From Oharaeibacter diazotrophicus (GTDB lineage Bacteria; Pseudomonadota; Alphaproteobacteria; Rhizobiales; Pleomorphomonadaceae), in NCBI RefSeq assembly GCF_004362745.1, contig NZ_SNXY01000006.1:1116001-1180000 (forward strand): a stretch of 64,000 nucleotides of DNA, read 5' to 3'. Numbering within the stretch: position 1 is the stretch's first letter; each line of letters begins with the position of its first letter. The notes beneath the pieces were generated by a model. It worked only from the letters and a program-made list of their open reading frames with translations, ran no database searches and was not told the origin of the DNA. Of this stretch, positions 8,285-16,581 are shown piece after piece. Both the position numbers and the translations under genes were made by a program.

Positions 8285-8572
8285 TCAGTCCTCGAAGGCG
8301 ACGATGGAGACGGTGGCGGCGGGATCGCCGGCATAGGCGGCGGCGGCGCTCTCGATGCGGGCGAGCTGTCCGAGCGCGCGCGAGCACGGGAAGCCGTATT
8401 TCGCCCGCACCCGCTCGCTGGCGATGCCAAGCGCGGTGCGGCTGCGGTCGAGGAAGTCGGCGAGCGGATAGGCCGCGCCGACCTCCATGTGTTCGCGGAT
8501 CACCAGCGAGGGCGAATAGCAGCTCTCGTCCTGGCCGTCGGGCCACCGGACGGTGAAGCGCATCTCAGGCAT
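8285..8572 (-). CDS. MSMEG_0570-type small nitrogen-starvation protein
   Basis: This 95-residue protein matches the short conserved member of the Nit1C cluster, annotated as MSMEG_0570 family nitrogen starvation response protein. It starts [27 protein letters not shown] and carries a helical middle with [27 protein letters not shown]. Two cysteines (in DESCYS and GFPCSRA) could bind metal or simply be structural. The ATG at 8572 lies within the 3' end of the glycosyltransferase gene (8-base overlap), which points to coupled translation. The biochemical role is unknown; it may assist the neighbouring flavoprotein. Family membership is well supported by both sequence and position in the cluster. 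Confidence 0.8.
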   Translation of the reverse strand: MPEMRFTVRWPDGQDESCYSPSLVIREHMEVGAAYPLADFLDRSRTALGIASERVRAKYGFPCSRALGQLARIESAAAAYAGDPAATVSIVAFED

Positions 8573-9719
8573 GACAGGGCTCCCGGACGGCGGCGTAGGC
8601 CGGCAGATGGGCGCTCGCGACGCGGGCCCAGTCGTGGACCTCGGCGACACGGTGGCCGCGGGCGGAAAGGCCCGGGCCGCGGAACGGATCGAGCGCGAGG
8701 CGCACCGCCGCTGCGATCGAGGCGGGATCGAGCGGGTCGCACCATGCCGCGTCCTGCCCGCCGAGATACTCGGTGAAGGGCTCGATCGCGGGCGCCACCA
8801 CCGGCAAGCCGGTCGCCATCGCCTCGAGCACCACGAGGCCGAAGCCCTCCTCGACGCTCGGGAACACCAGTGCGTCGGCGACGCGGTAGAGCGAGGGCAT
8901 CAGCTCGTCGGGCACCGGACCGAGCCGGACGACGGCGCCCTCCGGCAAGCCCGAGCCGGCGAGGACGTCGTCGAAGACGCGGCGATAGGCGTCGTGGTCG
9001 AGCAGCGAGGCGCCGCCGGCGATCACCAGCCGAGCCGTCGGCATGCCGGCGCGGACGAGGCGGAATGCCTCGAGGATCCGGACGGTGTTCTTGCGTGCCT
9101 CGACGCCGCCGACCGCGAGCAGCAGCGGCCCGGGACCGGAGAGGCCGTAGCGCTCGCGCGCGACCCGGTCGAGCGGATCGGGCGAGACGCGGTAGCGCCC
9201 GCGGTCGACGCCGTTGCCGACCACGTCGGCGGAGACGCCGAAGTCCTCGGCGAGCCGCGTCCGCCAGCGGCGGCTGACGACGAGGTGGCGGTCGGCGGCG
9301 CGGATGGCGCGGGCCTGGAGCGCGAGGAGGCGGGGATCGCGGAAGGCGTCGACGTGGTGGACGGTACGGACGAAACCGGGGATCAGACCGCGTTCCTTCA
9401 GCGTCGCGAGCGCGTTGCCCGAGATGCCGTCGCCGGCGTGGAAGACGTCGAAGCGGCGGTTCTCCGGCCGCTCGAACCAGCGGACGTAGTCGGCGACGCG
9501 GGTCTCGACCATGGCCGTGACGTCGTGCCCGACCGGCCCGGCCGGCACCGACCGGGTGGCGCAGCGGGTCGGCCGGAAGAAGCCGCGACCGGAGGCATCG
9601 GGGGCGTGCACCACCGCCTCGTGGCCGAGGGCGGTCAGCGCCTCGGCGACGGCGAGCGCGTGGACCACCCCGCCGCGCGGGTTGGTCGAGTGGGCGAGGA
9701 TCGCGACGCGTAGACTCAT
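8565..9719 (-). CDS. MSMEG_0565-type GT4 glycosyltransferase of the Nit1C cluster
   Basis: This 384-residue GT-B enzyme of family GT4 has an N-terminal acceptor domain ([20 protein letters not shown]) and a C-terminal nucleotide-sugar domain. The latter shows the ligand loop [17 protein letters not shown] (about residues 200-216) and the retaining-enzyme E-x7-E signature in [18 protein letters not shown]. It is expected to transfer a sugar from a nucleotide donor to a small acceptor made by the cluster. The start overlaps the AIR-synthase stop by 4 bases (ATGA), and its end overlaps the MSMEG_0570 gene. A glycosyltransferase in this cluster suggests that the end product is a glycosylated metabolite rather than a pure degradation product. 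The acceptor is unknown. Confidence 0.85.
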   Translation of the reverse strand: MSLRVAILAHSTNPRGGVVHALAVAEALTALGHEAVVHAPDASGRGFFRPTRCATRSVPAGPVGHDVTAMVETRVADYVRWFERPENRRFDVFHAGDGISGNALATLKERGLIPGFVRTVHHVDAFRDPRLLALQARAIRAADRHLVVSRRWRTRLAEDFGVSADVVGNGVDRGRYRVSPDPLDRVARERYGLSGPGPLLLAVGGVEARKNTVRILEAFRLVRAGMPTARLVIAGGASLLDHDAYRRVFDDVLAGSGLPEGAVVRLGPVPDELMPSLYRVADALVFPSVEEGFGLVVLEAMATGLPVVAPAIEPFTEYLGGQDAAWCDPLDPASIAAAVRLALDPFRGPGLSARGHRVAEVHDWARVASAHLPAYAAVREPCHA

Positions 9720-10699
9720 GCGGCGGCTCCCGGGCGGGGCGAGCAGCCGATCAGCGGCTCGCGGGCGAAGTCCCAGATCGTCTCGCGCCGGCCGCCGGCG
9801 CGGACGTCGACGCGGCCGCCGGGCTCGAAGGCCCCGACGTCGGCGGCGACGATGCCGCGGGCGGAAAAGCGGGCGACGACGGTGTCGACGTCGCCGGGCT
9901 TCACGGCGAGGAGATGGCCGTAGCTCGGGAAGGTCGCGAGCCAGCGCTCGGGCGCGACGCCGTCGGGAACCGGGACACGGTCGACGTCGAGCACGGCGCC
10001 GACGGCGGAGGCCTCGGCGAACATCGCCAGCGTGCCCGGGATGCCGCCCTGGCTGACGTCCTTGGCGGCGCTGGAGAGACCCGCCTCGGCGATCTCGGGC
10101 AACAGCGCGAGGTCGCCGCGCAGCCGCTCGGCCGGGGCGTCGGTGGCCGCCTCGAAGTTGGAGAAGGGTTCGCGGTAGCGGCCGCGGTGGTCGATCGCGG
10201 CGACGATGCGGTCGCCCGGCTCGGCGGCGAAGGAGGTCAAGAGCCGCTTCGCCCGCCCGAGCACGGCGACCGAGAGCTGGCCGCGGTCGGTGGAAAGGTT
10301 GGAATGGCCGCCGACCACCGGCACGCCGTAGCGCTCCGCGGCGGCGGCGAGACCGGCGAGCACCGGCTCGGCCCCGGCCTCGCCGTCGGCCCAGACGGCG
10401 TCGACCACCGCGATAGGCCGGCCGCCCATGGCCGCGACGTCGGAGAGGTTGACCATCACGCCGCACCAGCCGGCGAACCAGGGGTCGCCGGCGACGAACT
10501 CGTTCATGAAGCCCTCGATGGCGAGCAGCAGGAAGCCGTCGCCGTCGGGGATGGCGGCGCAGTCGTCGCCGACCGGAATCGCCCCAGTGCCGGAGAGGCC
10601 GAGCCGGGCGGCGACGCGGGCGATGTCGCGCTTGGCGGCGAGCCCGCGGCCGGCGCGAAGGCGCGCGGCGAGCGCCGGGAGCATGGCGGCGTCGATCAA
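9716..10699 (-). CDS. nitF: Sll0787-type AIR-synthase (PurM-like) protein of the Nit1C cluster
   Basis: This protein of about 327 residues belongs to the PurM/SelD/ThiL superfamily of ATP-dependent enzymes that use a formyl-phosphate-like or carbonyl-phosphate intermediate. The ATP/Mg loop is IPVGDDCAAIPDGDGFLLLAIEG, followed by MVNLSDVAAMGGRPIAVVDAVW and VVGGHSNLS; the C-terminal part has SSAAKDVSQGGIPGTLAMFAE. Start choice: a TTG at 10699 overlaps the upstream stop and has AGGGG at a good distance, whereas the ATG at 10684 lacks a ribosome site. In the Nit1C cluster this protein (NitF in Pseudomonas) may activate an amide or carboxylate made by the nitrilase. That step is inference. Confidence 0.8.
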   Translation of the reverse strand: MIDAAMLPALAARLRAGRGLAAKRDIARVAARLGLSGTGAIPVGDDCAAIPDGDGFLLLAIEGFMNEFVAGDPWFAGWCGVMVNLSDVAAMGGRPIAVVDAVWADGEAGAEPVLAGLAAAAERYGVPVVGGHSNLSTDRGQLSVAVLGRAKRLLTSFAAEPGDRIVAAIDHRGRYREPFSNFEAATDAPAERLRGDLALLPEIAEAGLSSAAKDVSQGGIPGTLAMFAEASAVGAVLDVDRVPVPDGVAPERWLATFPSYGHLLAVKPGDVDTVVARFSARGIVAADVGAFEPGGRVDVRAGGRRETIWDFAREPLIGCSPRPGAAA

Positions 10700-11241
10700 G
10701 GCCCGCCCCTTCGGAGCAGCGACAGGAAGCCGGTCTCGGGATCGGCGATCGGCGGGTAGTAGGAAAGATCGGCCTCCATGAAGTGGTGGGGGCGGCCGTG
10801 GATCGCGGTCTCCTCGATCGTGGTCCAGCGCAGCCGGCGGAACAGCGGCGCGTTCTGGCTCTGCACGTGGGCGAAGAAGCACCGCGCACCGCGCCCGTGG
10901 GCCGAGGACACCGCGAGGCGGATCAGCGACGAGCCGAGCACGCCGACCTTGCGGTAGGGCGCGGCGACGGCGAGCCGCGAGCCCCACCAGACGCCGGGCT
11001 CGGGCTCGTGGATGCGCACGGTGCCGACCACCTCGTGGGGCGTCACCGCCAGCGTCGACACCGCGACGATCGGCGTCGCGACGTCGTCGACGCCGTCGCG
11101 GTCGTCACCGACGAACAGACCCTGCTCGTCGCAGAACACCGCCCGGCGCAGCGCCGCCGCGGCGGCGAATTCCCAGGGACGGGTGGCGTATTTGATGCGG
11201 TATTCCGCCGGCACGAAGGCCGCGATCGGCTCGAAGATCAC
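10696..11241 (-). CDS. nitE: MSMEG_0567/Sll0786-type N-acetyltransferase of the Nit1C cluster
   Basis: This 181-residue GNAT-fold protein has a core of beta-hairpin VVGTVRIHEPEPGVWWGSRLAV followed by the acetyl-CoA pyrophosphate loop region APYRKVGVLGSSLIRLAVS and FFAHVQSQNAPLFRRLRW. The motif is a divergent R/Q-x-x-G-x-G/A loop (YRKVGVLGS). The GTG start at 11241 overlaps the radical-SAM stop (GTGA), and its own stop overlaps the AIR-synthase TTG. It is the NitE position of the cluster and should acylate an amine formed from the nitrile. Neither the acyl donor nor the acceptor is known. Confidence 0.8.
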   Translation of the reverse strand: MIFEPIAAFVPAEYRIKYATRPWEFAAAAALRRAVFCDEQGLFVGDDRDGVDDVATPIVAVSTLAVTPHEVVGTVRIHEPEPGVWWGSRLAVAAPYRKVGVLGSSLIRLAVSSAHGRGARCFFAHVQSQNAPLFRRLRWTTIEETAIHGRPHHFMEADLSYYPPIADPETGFLSLLRRGGP

Positions 11242-12365
11242 GATGCCGCCTCCGCGCGCTCGTAGGTGGACAAGGCCGAGCAGGCGCCGCACTTGCCGCA
11301 GCCGGCCTTGATGTCGGTCGACTTCAGGCCGCCGGCGCGCAGCATCGCCGCGAGCGGCTTCAGGATCTCGTTCATGAAGCCCGGCGCCGGCGTCGGGTGG
11401 CTCTCGAGCGGTGTGCCCGAGATCGGCACGAAGGGCACCACGAAGGGATAGACGCCGAGGGCGATCAGCCGCTCGGCCATCGCGAGGATCGCCTCGCGTG
11501 TGTCGCCGAGGCCGGCGAGAATGTAGGTAGAGACTTGGCCGCGGCCGAACACCGGCACCGCGGCGGCGAACGCTTCCATGTAGCGCTCGACCGAGACTTC
11601 CGCCTTGCCCGGCATGATGTCCGCGCGCACCGCCGGCGTCACCGCCTCGAGGTGCATGCCGAGGGCGTCGACGCCGGCCGCCTTCAGGCGGGAGAACCAC
11701 GCGTCGTCGTCGGGCGGCTCGCACTGTGCCTGGATCGGCAGGTCGACCGCCGCCTTCACCGCCGCGGCGCTCTCGGCGAGGATGGCGGCGCCGCGGTCGC
11801 GCGTCGGCGGCGTGCCGGTGGTCATCACCATGTGGCGGACGCCGTCGAGTTCGACCGCCGCCTTGGCGACCTCGGCGAGCTGGGCCGGCGTCTTGCGCTC
11901 GATCGTCCGCCCCGCCGCGAGAGACTGGCCGATCGCGCAGAACCGGCAGGTCTTGGTGCGGCTCTGGTAGCGAATGCAGCTCTGCAGCACCGTGGTCGCC
12001 AGCACGTCGGCACCGTGCAGAACCGCGATCTTCGAGTAGGGCACCCCGTCGGCCGTGGTCAGGCCATAGAAGCGCGGCTGCAGCGGGAAGGTCACTTCGC
12101 CGATGACGACGTCGTCGCGCCGGACGCGGCTGCGCCCGAAGGCGTCGGGCCGGTCGACGAGATAGGGACTCTCGAAGGCCGGCGCGGTGTGGACCGGCAC
12201 CATCACCGTGGTGCCGTCGATGGTCATCGCCTTGTGGTCGGACGGCCCGGCGCCGCCGCGCCGGCTCTCCGCCCCGGCCTTCGGATCAACGAGCCGGACC
12301 CCGTAGGACTGCAACTCGTTGACGAGCCGTTCCGTCGGCATCGCTTGCGGCAGCATCGGCTTCAT
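11238..12365 (-). CDS. nitD: MSMEG_0568-type radical SAM protein of the Nit1C cluster
   Basis: This 375-residue protein carries an iron-sulfur region in [17 protein letters not shown] (about residues 131-147) and a TIM-barrel body ([42 protein letters not shown]). A second cysteine cluster, [12 protein letters not shown], near the C-terminus could hold an auxiliary cluster. The spacing of the first cluster differs from the textbook CxxxCxxC because three cysteines are spread over more residues, which is a family trait. It would generate a 5'-deoxyadenosyl radical to rearrange or couple the nitrile-derived intermediate. The ATG at 12365 has a GGAG upstream. The 80-base overlap with the nitrilase gene is unusual. 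Confidence 0.85.
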   Translation of the reverse strand: MKPMLPQAMPTERLVNELQSYGVRLVDPKAGAESRRGGAGPSDHKAMTIDGTTVMVPVHTAPAFESPYLVDRPDAFGRSRVRRDDVVIGEVTFPLQPRFYGLTTADGVPYSKIAVLHGADVLATTVLQSCIRYQSRTKTCRFCAIGQSLAAGRTIERKTPAQLAEVAKAAVELDGVRHMVMTTGTPPTRDRGAAILAESAAAVKAAVDLPIQAQCEPPDDDAWFSRLKAAGVDALGMHLEAVTPAVRADIMPGKAEVSVERYMEAFAAAVPVFGRGQVSTYILAGLGDTREAILAMAERLIALGVYPFVVPFVPISGTPLESHPTPAPGFMNEILKPLAAMLRAGGLKSTDIKAGCGKCGACSALSTYERAEAAS

Positions 12366-13341
12366 CGGTGCGGGCTCCGGCGAGGGGGATGGGCGTGAAG
12401 GCGGGTGCGGCGGCGGCGTGCATCGGTGCCGCCGGCCGGCCGTCGAGGGTGAGCGAGAGGAGTTCCGGCCGGGCGTAGTGGCCGACCGAGTCCATCATCC
12501 GCTTGCGCTTCAGGATCAGCGCCATGTCGAGGTCGGCAACGAGGATGCCCTCGCCCTGCGTCAGCGGCGGCACCACGTGCGCGCCCTCAGGCGAGACGAT
12601 CGCCGTCATGCAGCCGCCGGTCAGTGCGCGCTGCAGCTTCGGTTCGGGCGTCACCGAGGCGATCTGCTCGGGCGTCAGCCAGCCGGTGGCGTTGACGACG
12701 AAACAGCCGGATTCCAGCGCGTGGTGGCGGATCGTCACCTCGATCTGGTCGGCGAAGATCGGCCCGACCAGCGAGCCCGGGAACTGGGCGACGTGGATCT
12801 CCTCGTGGTCGGCCATCAGGGCGTAGCGGGCGAGCGGGTTGTAGTGCTCCCAGCAGGCCAGCGCGCCGATCCGGCCGACGGCGGTGTCGACGGCGTGGAG
12901 CCCGGCGCCGTCGCCCTGCCCCCAGATCATGCGCTCGTGGAAGGTCGGCGTGATCTTGCGCCGCTTCAGCACGATCGAACCGTCGGCGTCGAACACCAGC
13001 TGGGTGTTGTAGAGCGAGCCGTGGTCGCGCTCGTTGATCCCGAGCACGACGACGACGCCGTGCCGCCGCGCCGCGGCGCCGACCGCCTCCGTCACCGGCC
13101 CGGGCACGACGACGGCGTGCTCGTAGAGCCGGAGGTGTTCCCCGCCGGTGAGCACCGGCGGGAGCACGAAGGAAAAATAGGGGTACCAGGGCACGAAGGT
13201 CTCCGGGAAGACCACGAGCCCGGCCCCCTTGCCGGCGGCCTCGGCGATCGCGTTCAGCACCCGCTCGACCGTGCCGGCCCCGCTCGCGAGGTCTGGCGCG
13301 ATCTGGACGGCCGCGACGCGGACGACACGCTTCTCGGACAT
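12286..13341 (-). CDS. nitC: Nit1-type nitrilase (NitC/Nit6803 family)
   Basis: This 351-residue nitrilase has the catalytic set visible as Glu47 ([12 protein letters not shown]), Lys129 ([12 protein letters not shown]) and Cys163 ([11 protein letters not shown]). This places it in the aliphatic/bifunctional Nit1 branch with Synechocystis Nit6803. It should hydrolyse a nitrile to the acid plus ammonia, or partly to the amide. In Pseudomonas the Nit1C nitrilase is linked to growth on cyanide. The gene is second in the operon, after the MSMEG_0572 gene and a 14-base-stem hairpin. Its last 80 bases overlap the radical-SAM gene in another frame, and the C-terminal 40 residues are low-complexity Ala/Asp/Arg. 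The physiological nitrile is not known. Confidence 0.92.
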   Translation of the reverse strand: MSEKRVVRVAAVQIAPDLASGAGTVERVLNAIAEAAGKGAGLVVFPETFVPWYPYFSFVLPPVLTGGEHLRLYEHAVVVPGPVTEAVGAAARRHGVVVVLGINERDHGSLYNTQLVFDADGSIVLKRRKITPTFHERMIWGQGDGAGLHAVDTAVGRIGALACWEHYNPLARYALMADHEEIHVAQFPGSLVGPIFADQIEVTIRHHALESGCFVVNATGWLTPEQIASVTPEPKLQRALTGGCMTAIVSPEGAHVVPPLTQGEGILVADLDMALILKRKRMMDSVGHYARPELLSLTLDGRPAAPMHAAAAPAFTPIPLAGARTDEADAAASDADGTARQRVAVLRGPAR

Positions 13342-13370
13342 CGGAACCTCCCTCGGGGATCCTCCGCGCT

Positions 13371-13414
13371 CCGCCCTCTGGCACCGTCCTTGCGAGGTCC
13401 GTGCCGGAGGGCGG
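13371..13414 (-). other. Intergenic hairpin between nitB and nitC
   Basis: An inverted repeat with 14-base arms (13371-13384 and 13401-13414, one mismatch) and a 16-base loop lies between the first cluster gene and the nitrilase gene. On the transcript it would form a stable GC-rich stem just upstream of the nitrilase ribosome site. It may uncouple nitB from the rest by partial termination or RNA processing. No U-run follows, so it is not a classical terminator. Confidence 0.55.
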
Positions 13415-13422
13415 ACGGCGGA

Positions 13423-13905
13423 TCAGACCGTCCAGGTGTGCAGCTGGAAGGCGTTGTCGCGGCGATGCAGCAGCACGAGATCCAGCACGTCGAGCGGATT
13501 GATCGGGCGGATGCCCTCGATCAGCGACGGCTCGCCGTGGCCGTAGAGCGCCTGGAGCGCGAAGCGGCAGGCGTAGACCTTGCCGCCCTCGGCCATGAAC
13601 TTCATGAGCTGGTTGTTGAAGTTCTGGTGCCCCGGGAAGGCCTCGTCGCCGAGGGTCGGGAAGCCGCGCTGGACGCCGAGGGTGACGCCGGGGCCGTAGA
13701 GCAGGATCGAGGTCTCGAAGCCCTTCCGGAGAAGTCTGAGCGCCTGCAGGATGTTGACGAGGCCGATCGAGCCCTCGAAGGCCACGGTGTGGAAGGTGAC
13801 CAGCGCCTTCTCGCCGGGCGCCGCCTTCACGTCCTCGAACACCTTCTCCTCGTAGTCGACGAAGAAGTCGCCCTTCTTGTGGGCCGGGGTCGTCACGGCA
13901 GGCAT
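13423..13905 (-). CDS. nitB: MSMEG_0572/Sll0783-type nitrogen-starvation protein, first gene of the Nit1C cluster
   Basis: This 160-residue protein matches the family annotated as MSMEG_0572/Sll0783 nitrogen starvation response protein. It has a DsrE-like character in [39 protein letters not shown], and a conserved tail [29 protein letters not shown]. One cysteine (in VYACRFALQ) might serve as a sulfur or thioester carrier, but this is speculation. The ATG at 13905 has a clear GGAGA ribosome site. It is the promoter-proximal gene, 56 bases downstream of a sigma-54 promoter, and separated from the nitrilase gene by a hairpin. Homologues rise under nitrogen limitation in cyanobacteria. The molecular function is unknown. 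Confidence 0.85.
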   Translation of the reverse strand: MPAVTTPAHKKGDFFVDYEEKVFEDVKAAPGEKALVTFHTVAFEGSIGLVNILQALRLLRKGFETSILLYGPGVTLGVQRGFPTLGDEAFPGHQNFNNQLMKFMAEGGKVYACRFALQALYGHGEPSLIEGIRPINPLDVLDLVLLHRRDNAFQLHTWTV

Positions 13906-13960
13906 GGTGCTCTCCTCGCTCTGGGACCGGCCGCCACGGCGGTCCCGACACGAAGGACGT

Positions 13961-13977
13961 CGCAAGCTACGTGCCAA
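13961..13977 (-). promoter_or_regulatory. Sigma-54 (-24/-12) promoter of the Nit1C operon
   Basis: The minus strand reads TTGGCACGTAGCTTGCG, which matches the sigma-54 consensus TGGCACG-N4-TTGC with the exact GG-to-GC spacing. It lies 56 bases upstream of the nitB start. It implies RpoN control and an enhancer-binding protein, as expected for a nitrogen-limitation or nitrile-response operon. No NitA-type activator gene is adjacent. Confidence 0.85.
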
Positions 13978-14060
13978 CGCGTATGCACGAACAATCCAAT
14001 CAATACACTTCAATGATCCATACAAATATGCATTCAATATCCCGCCCCGAAGCATGACGC
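13978..14060. promoter_or_regulatory. AT-rich patch upstream of the Nit1C sigma-54 promoter
   Basis: This patch is far more AT-rich than anything nearby. It contains two TATGCA words (13982 and 14027 areas), repeated TTCAAT words about 22 bases apart, and the related words CAATACA and CATACAA. Its place just upstream of a sigma-54 promoter suits an activator/IHF region, or binding sites of the divergent MocR regulator. The rest of the 13906-14198 gap shows nothing more that I recognise. Confidence 0.45.
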
Positions 14061-14198
14061 CACGGAGCGCCGGCCCGCGGAACTGGCGCGAAAGCGGGCG
14101 CGGTGGCGCCCTTTTCTTCGGCACTCCGGTCTGGACGGCGAACGCCGACCTGATACAGTCAATTTGACCTCAGACCACGCTCTTGACCGGACGAACCC

Positions 14199-15581
14199 TT
14201 GCGCGACTGGCTTCCCGACCTCGGCGGCGGCGACCGCCCGCGCTATCTCGCGATCGCCGACGGCATCGACGCCGACATCCGCCGCGGCCGCCTCGCCCCC
14301 GGCGACCGGCTGCCGCCGCAGAGGAAGCTCGCGGCTCGGCTCGGCATCGACTTCACTACGGTGGCGCGCGGCTACGTCGAGGCGCAGAAGCGCGGCCTGA
14401 TCGAGTCGCGGGTCGGCCAGGGCAGCTTCGTGCGCTCGGCCCCGCCGCGGGCGGTGGCGGCGCTGTCGCGCCGCGGCAATCCCGTCGACTTCGCCATGAA
14501 CCTGCCGCCGGAGCCGCACGATCCGGCACTCGTCGAGCGGATGCGCACCGGCCTCGAGGAGATCGGCCGCGACCTGCCGGCCTTGCTGCGCTACCAGGGA
14601 TTCGGCGGCAATCCCGCCGACAAGGACGCCGCCTCCAACTGGCTCGGCCGCCGCGCACTGGTGCCCTCGCAGGACCGGCTGTTCGTCGTGCCCGGCGCCC
14701 ACGCGGCGCTGACCGCGATCCTCTGCACCCTCTGCGAAGGCGGCGACGCCATCCTCTGCGAGGACCTGACCTATCCCGGCATCAAGGCGATCGCGGCCCA
14801 GGTCGGCGTCGGCGTCATCGGCCTGCCGATGGACGACTACGGCATCGACCCGGACGCCCTCCGCGAGGCCTGCGAGCGGCACCGGCCGAAGGCGCTCTAC
14901 CTCAACCCGACGCTGCTCAACCCGACCACCGTCACCATCCCGGAGAAGCGCCGGGAGGCGATCGCCCGGATCGCCCGGCGCCACGGCCTGCCGATCGTCG
15001 AGGACGACGCCTACGGCTTCATCCCGCAGCACGGGCCCCCGCCCTTCGCCGCGATCGCGCCGGACCTGACCTGGCACGTCGCCGGCCTCGCCAAGTGCAT
15101 CGGCGCCGGCCTTCGGATCGCCTACGTGGTGACGCCGGACGTCAAGTCGAGCTGGCCCTTCGCGGCGGCGGTGCGCGCCGCGGCGGTGATGGCCTCGCCG
15201 CTGACCGCGGCGCTGGCGACGCGCTGGATCGAGGACGGCACCGCCGACCAGATCCTGCGCTTCGTGCGCGAGGAGACCCACGCCCGGCAGGCGATGGCGA
15301 CGCAGCTCCTGCCCGCCAACGCCTACCTGACCGACCCGCTCGCCTTCCACGTCTGGCTGAAGCTGCCGAAGCCGTGGACGCGGGCCGGCTTCGTCGCCCG
15401 CATGCGCCGCACCGGCATCGGCGTCGTCGCCGCCGACGCCTTCGCGGCGGGACGGACGCCACCGGAGGCGGTGCGGGTCTGCCTCGGTGGCGCAATCGAC
15501 CGCGGCGGCTGCCGGCGCGCCCTGGAATACGCCGCCCACATCCTGGAGCAGACGCCGGATTCCGCCGGGGACGAGTTCTGA
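14199..15581 (+). CDS. MocR-type regulator (GntR winged helix fused to an aminotransferase-fold domain)
   Basis: This 460-residue protein has an N-terminal GntR-type winged helix (PRYLAIADGIDADIRRGRLAPGDRLPPQRKLAARLGIDFTTVARGY, about 14-60) joined to a class I aminotransferase-fold domain. The latter contains the PLP aspartate/tyrosine region DDAYGF and the Schiff-base lysine in HVAGLAKCIGAGLRIAYVV. Such regulators sense PLP or an amino compound bound through PLP. The start appears to be TTG at 14199, where the conserved family N-terminus begins. It is divergent from the Nit1C operon, so it may regulate it, itself, or a gene elsewhere. Its direct role in nitrile metabolism is inference. It ends 27 bases before the convergent ribH. 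Confidence 0.85.
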   Translation: MRDWLPDLGGGDRPRYLAIADGIDADIRRGRLAPGDRLPPQRKLAARLGIDFTTVARGYVEAQKRGLIESRVGQGSFVRSAPPRAVAALSRRGNPVDFAMNLPPEPHDPALVERMRTGLEEIGRDLPALLRYQGFGGNPADKDAASNWLGRRALVPSQDRLFVVPGAHAALTAILCTLCEGGDAILCEDLTYPGIKAIAAQVGVGVIGLPMDDYGIDPDALREACERHRPKALYLNPTLLNPTTVTIPEKRREAIARIARRHGLPIVEDDAYGFIPQHGPPPFAAIAPDLTWHVAGLAKCIGAGLRIAYVVTPDVKSSWPFAAAVRAAAVMASPLTAALATRWIEDGTADQILRFVREETHARQAMATQLLPANAYLTDPLAFHVWLKLPKPWTRAGFVARMRRTGIGVVAADAFAAGRTPPEAVRVCLGGAIDRGGCRRALEYAAHILEQTPDSAGDEF

Positions 15582-15608
15582 ACCCATCCCCGGCGGACGC
15601 GGCACGCG

Positions 15609-16109
15609 TCAGGCCGCGACCGGCTCGGTCGAGGCCAGCACCGCCCGCGCCGCGTCGGCGAGTTCGCGGCCCTTGACCACGAAATGCTCGCGGAAGAAGC
15701 CGCGGTGCTCGTCGTGCTCGTGGTAGCGGATCGGGGTCAGCACCGCGGTCAGCACCGGTACGCCGGTGTCGAGCTGCACGCGCATCAGGCCGTCGATCAC
15801 CGCGGTCGAGACGAACTCGTGGCGGTAGATGCCGCCGTCGACGATCAGGCCGGTGGCGGCGACGGCGCCGTAGCGGCCGGTCCGCGCCAGTTCCTGGACG
15901 CGCAGCGGGATCTCGAACACGCCGGGCACGGCGAAGACGTCGACGTCCTCGCGCGGCGTGCCGGTCTCGACCAGCCGCTCGACGAAGGATTCGACGGCGC
16001 GGTCGACCACGTCGCGGTGCCAGAGGGCCTGCACGATGGCGACGCGGCGCGAAGCCGGGCGACCGGTCGCGGTGAAGGCGGTGGTGGGGGGAGTGACGAT
16101 CTGATTCAT
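15609..16109 (-). CDS. ribH: 6,7-dimethyl-8-ribityllumazine synthase, RibH2 type
   Basis: This 166-residue enzyme condenses 5-amino-6-ribitylaminouracil with 3,4-dihydroxybutanone phosphate in riboflavin synthesis. It has the lumazine-synthase blocks VAIVQALWHRDVVDRAVESF, VPGVFEIPLRVQELARTG and DGGIYRHEFVSTAVIDGLMRVQLDTGVPV. The family's usual IRG is replaced by a VDGGIYRHEF region, and this together with the HEHDEHRGFF tail resembles the decameric RibH2 of Brucella and Mesorhizobium rather than icosahedral RibH1. An FMN riboswitch about 140 bases upstream on the same strand should shut it off when FMN is plentiful. No other rib genes are adjacent, so this is a stand-alone copy. Confidence 0.93.
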   Translation of the reverse strand: MNQIVTPPTTAFTATGRPASRRVAIVQALWHRDVVDRAVESFVERLVETGTPREDVDVFAVPGVFEIPLRVQELARTGRYGAVAATGLIVDGGIYRHEFVSTAVIDGLMRVQLDTGVPVLTAVLTPIRYHEHDEHRGFFREHFVVKGRELADAARAVLASTEPVAA

Positions 16110-16249
16110 GGTTCCGTCTCGAACGAGGGCCAGAATCAGGGCATGCGAACGCGCGCTGCGGCATGCGCGCCTCCGCCTGTCGCTCCGGCCCTGCCGACGC
16201 GACGCACGGATCCGCGCCCGCCGGACGGGTCCGGCTGTGCCGATCGCTC

Positions 16250-16405
16250 GCTCTCTTCCATCCGGACTGTGACCGTCGGCTCCGGGATCGCACCGGATCT
16301 GCTGACCCCGGCGGCGGACTGCCGGGCGCTCGCGGGCTCGGCCGCATGCCCTTCGGACATTGCGACCATCACCGCCGGTGGGGACTTCCACCCCGCCCTG
16401 AGAAC
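16250..16405 (-). ncRNA. FMN riboswitch (RFN element) upstream of ribH
   Basis: The minus strand carries the conserved RFN blocks in order: AGGGCGGGGTG, AAGTCCCCACCGGCGGTGAT, GGTCGCAATGTCC, a variable GC-rich stem, GATCCCGGAGCCGACGG, and ACAGTCCGGATGGAAGAGAG. The 5' edge is near 16405 and the closing element near 16250. The gap from its end to the ribH start (about 140 bases) leaves room for an expression platform. It binds FMN and represses the downstream lumazine synthase. Confidence 0.95.
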
Positions 16406-16410
16406 GAAGC

Positions 16411-16432
16411 CGCCGCCCGCTCCCGGGCGGCG
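16411..16432 (-). other. GC-rich hairpin between rtcB and the FMN riboswitch
   Basis: A perfect 9-base stem (16411-16419 with 16424-16432) encloses a 4-base loop. It lies after the end of rtcB and just before the riboswitch. It may terminate rtcB transcription or isolate the aptamer, although no U-run follows. The 16406-16581 gap shows no gene. Confidence 0.4.
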
Positions 16433-16581
16433 ACCGGGAATTTCTAGCCCGTTCCCCGGGACGCCCGCAAGGAGCCGCGCCGCGCGCGATCGGCGCCCGG
16501 CGAAAAATCCTTCTCCCGATCGACGCCCGCACGCTGCCGGGAGGCGGGAGGCCCGCGCCGGAGCGCGGACCTCGGTGTCGT

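Noticed and set aside
13379-13393. Plus-strand TGGCACCGTCCTTGC, a good sigma-54-like match in the nitB-nitC hairpin
   Set aside because: It would fire antisense into nitB and is formed by the hairpin arm and loop; most likely chance, though an antisense transcript was not excluded.
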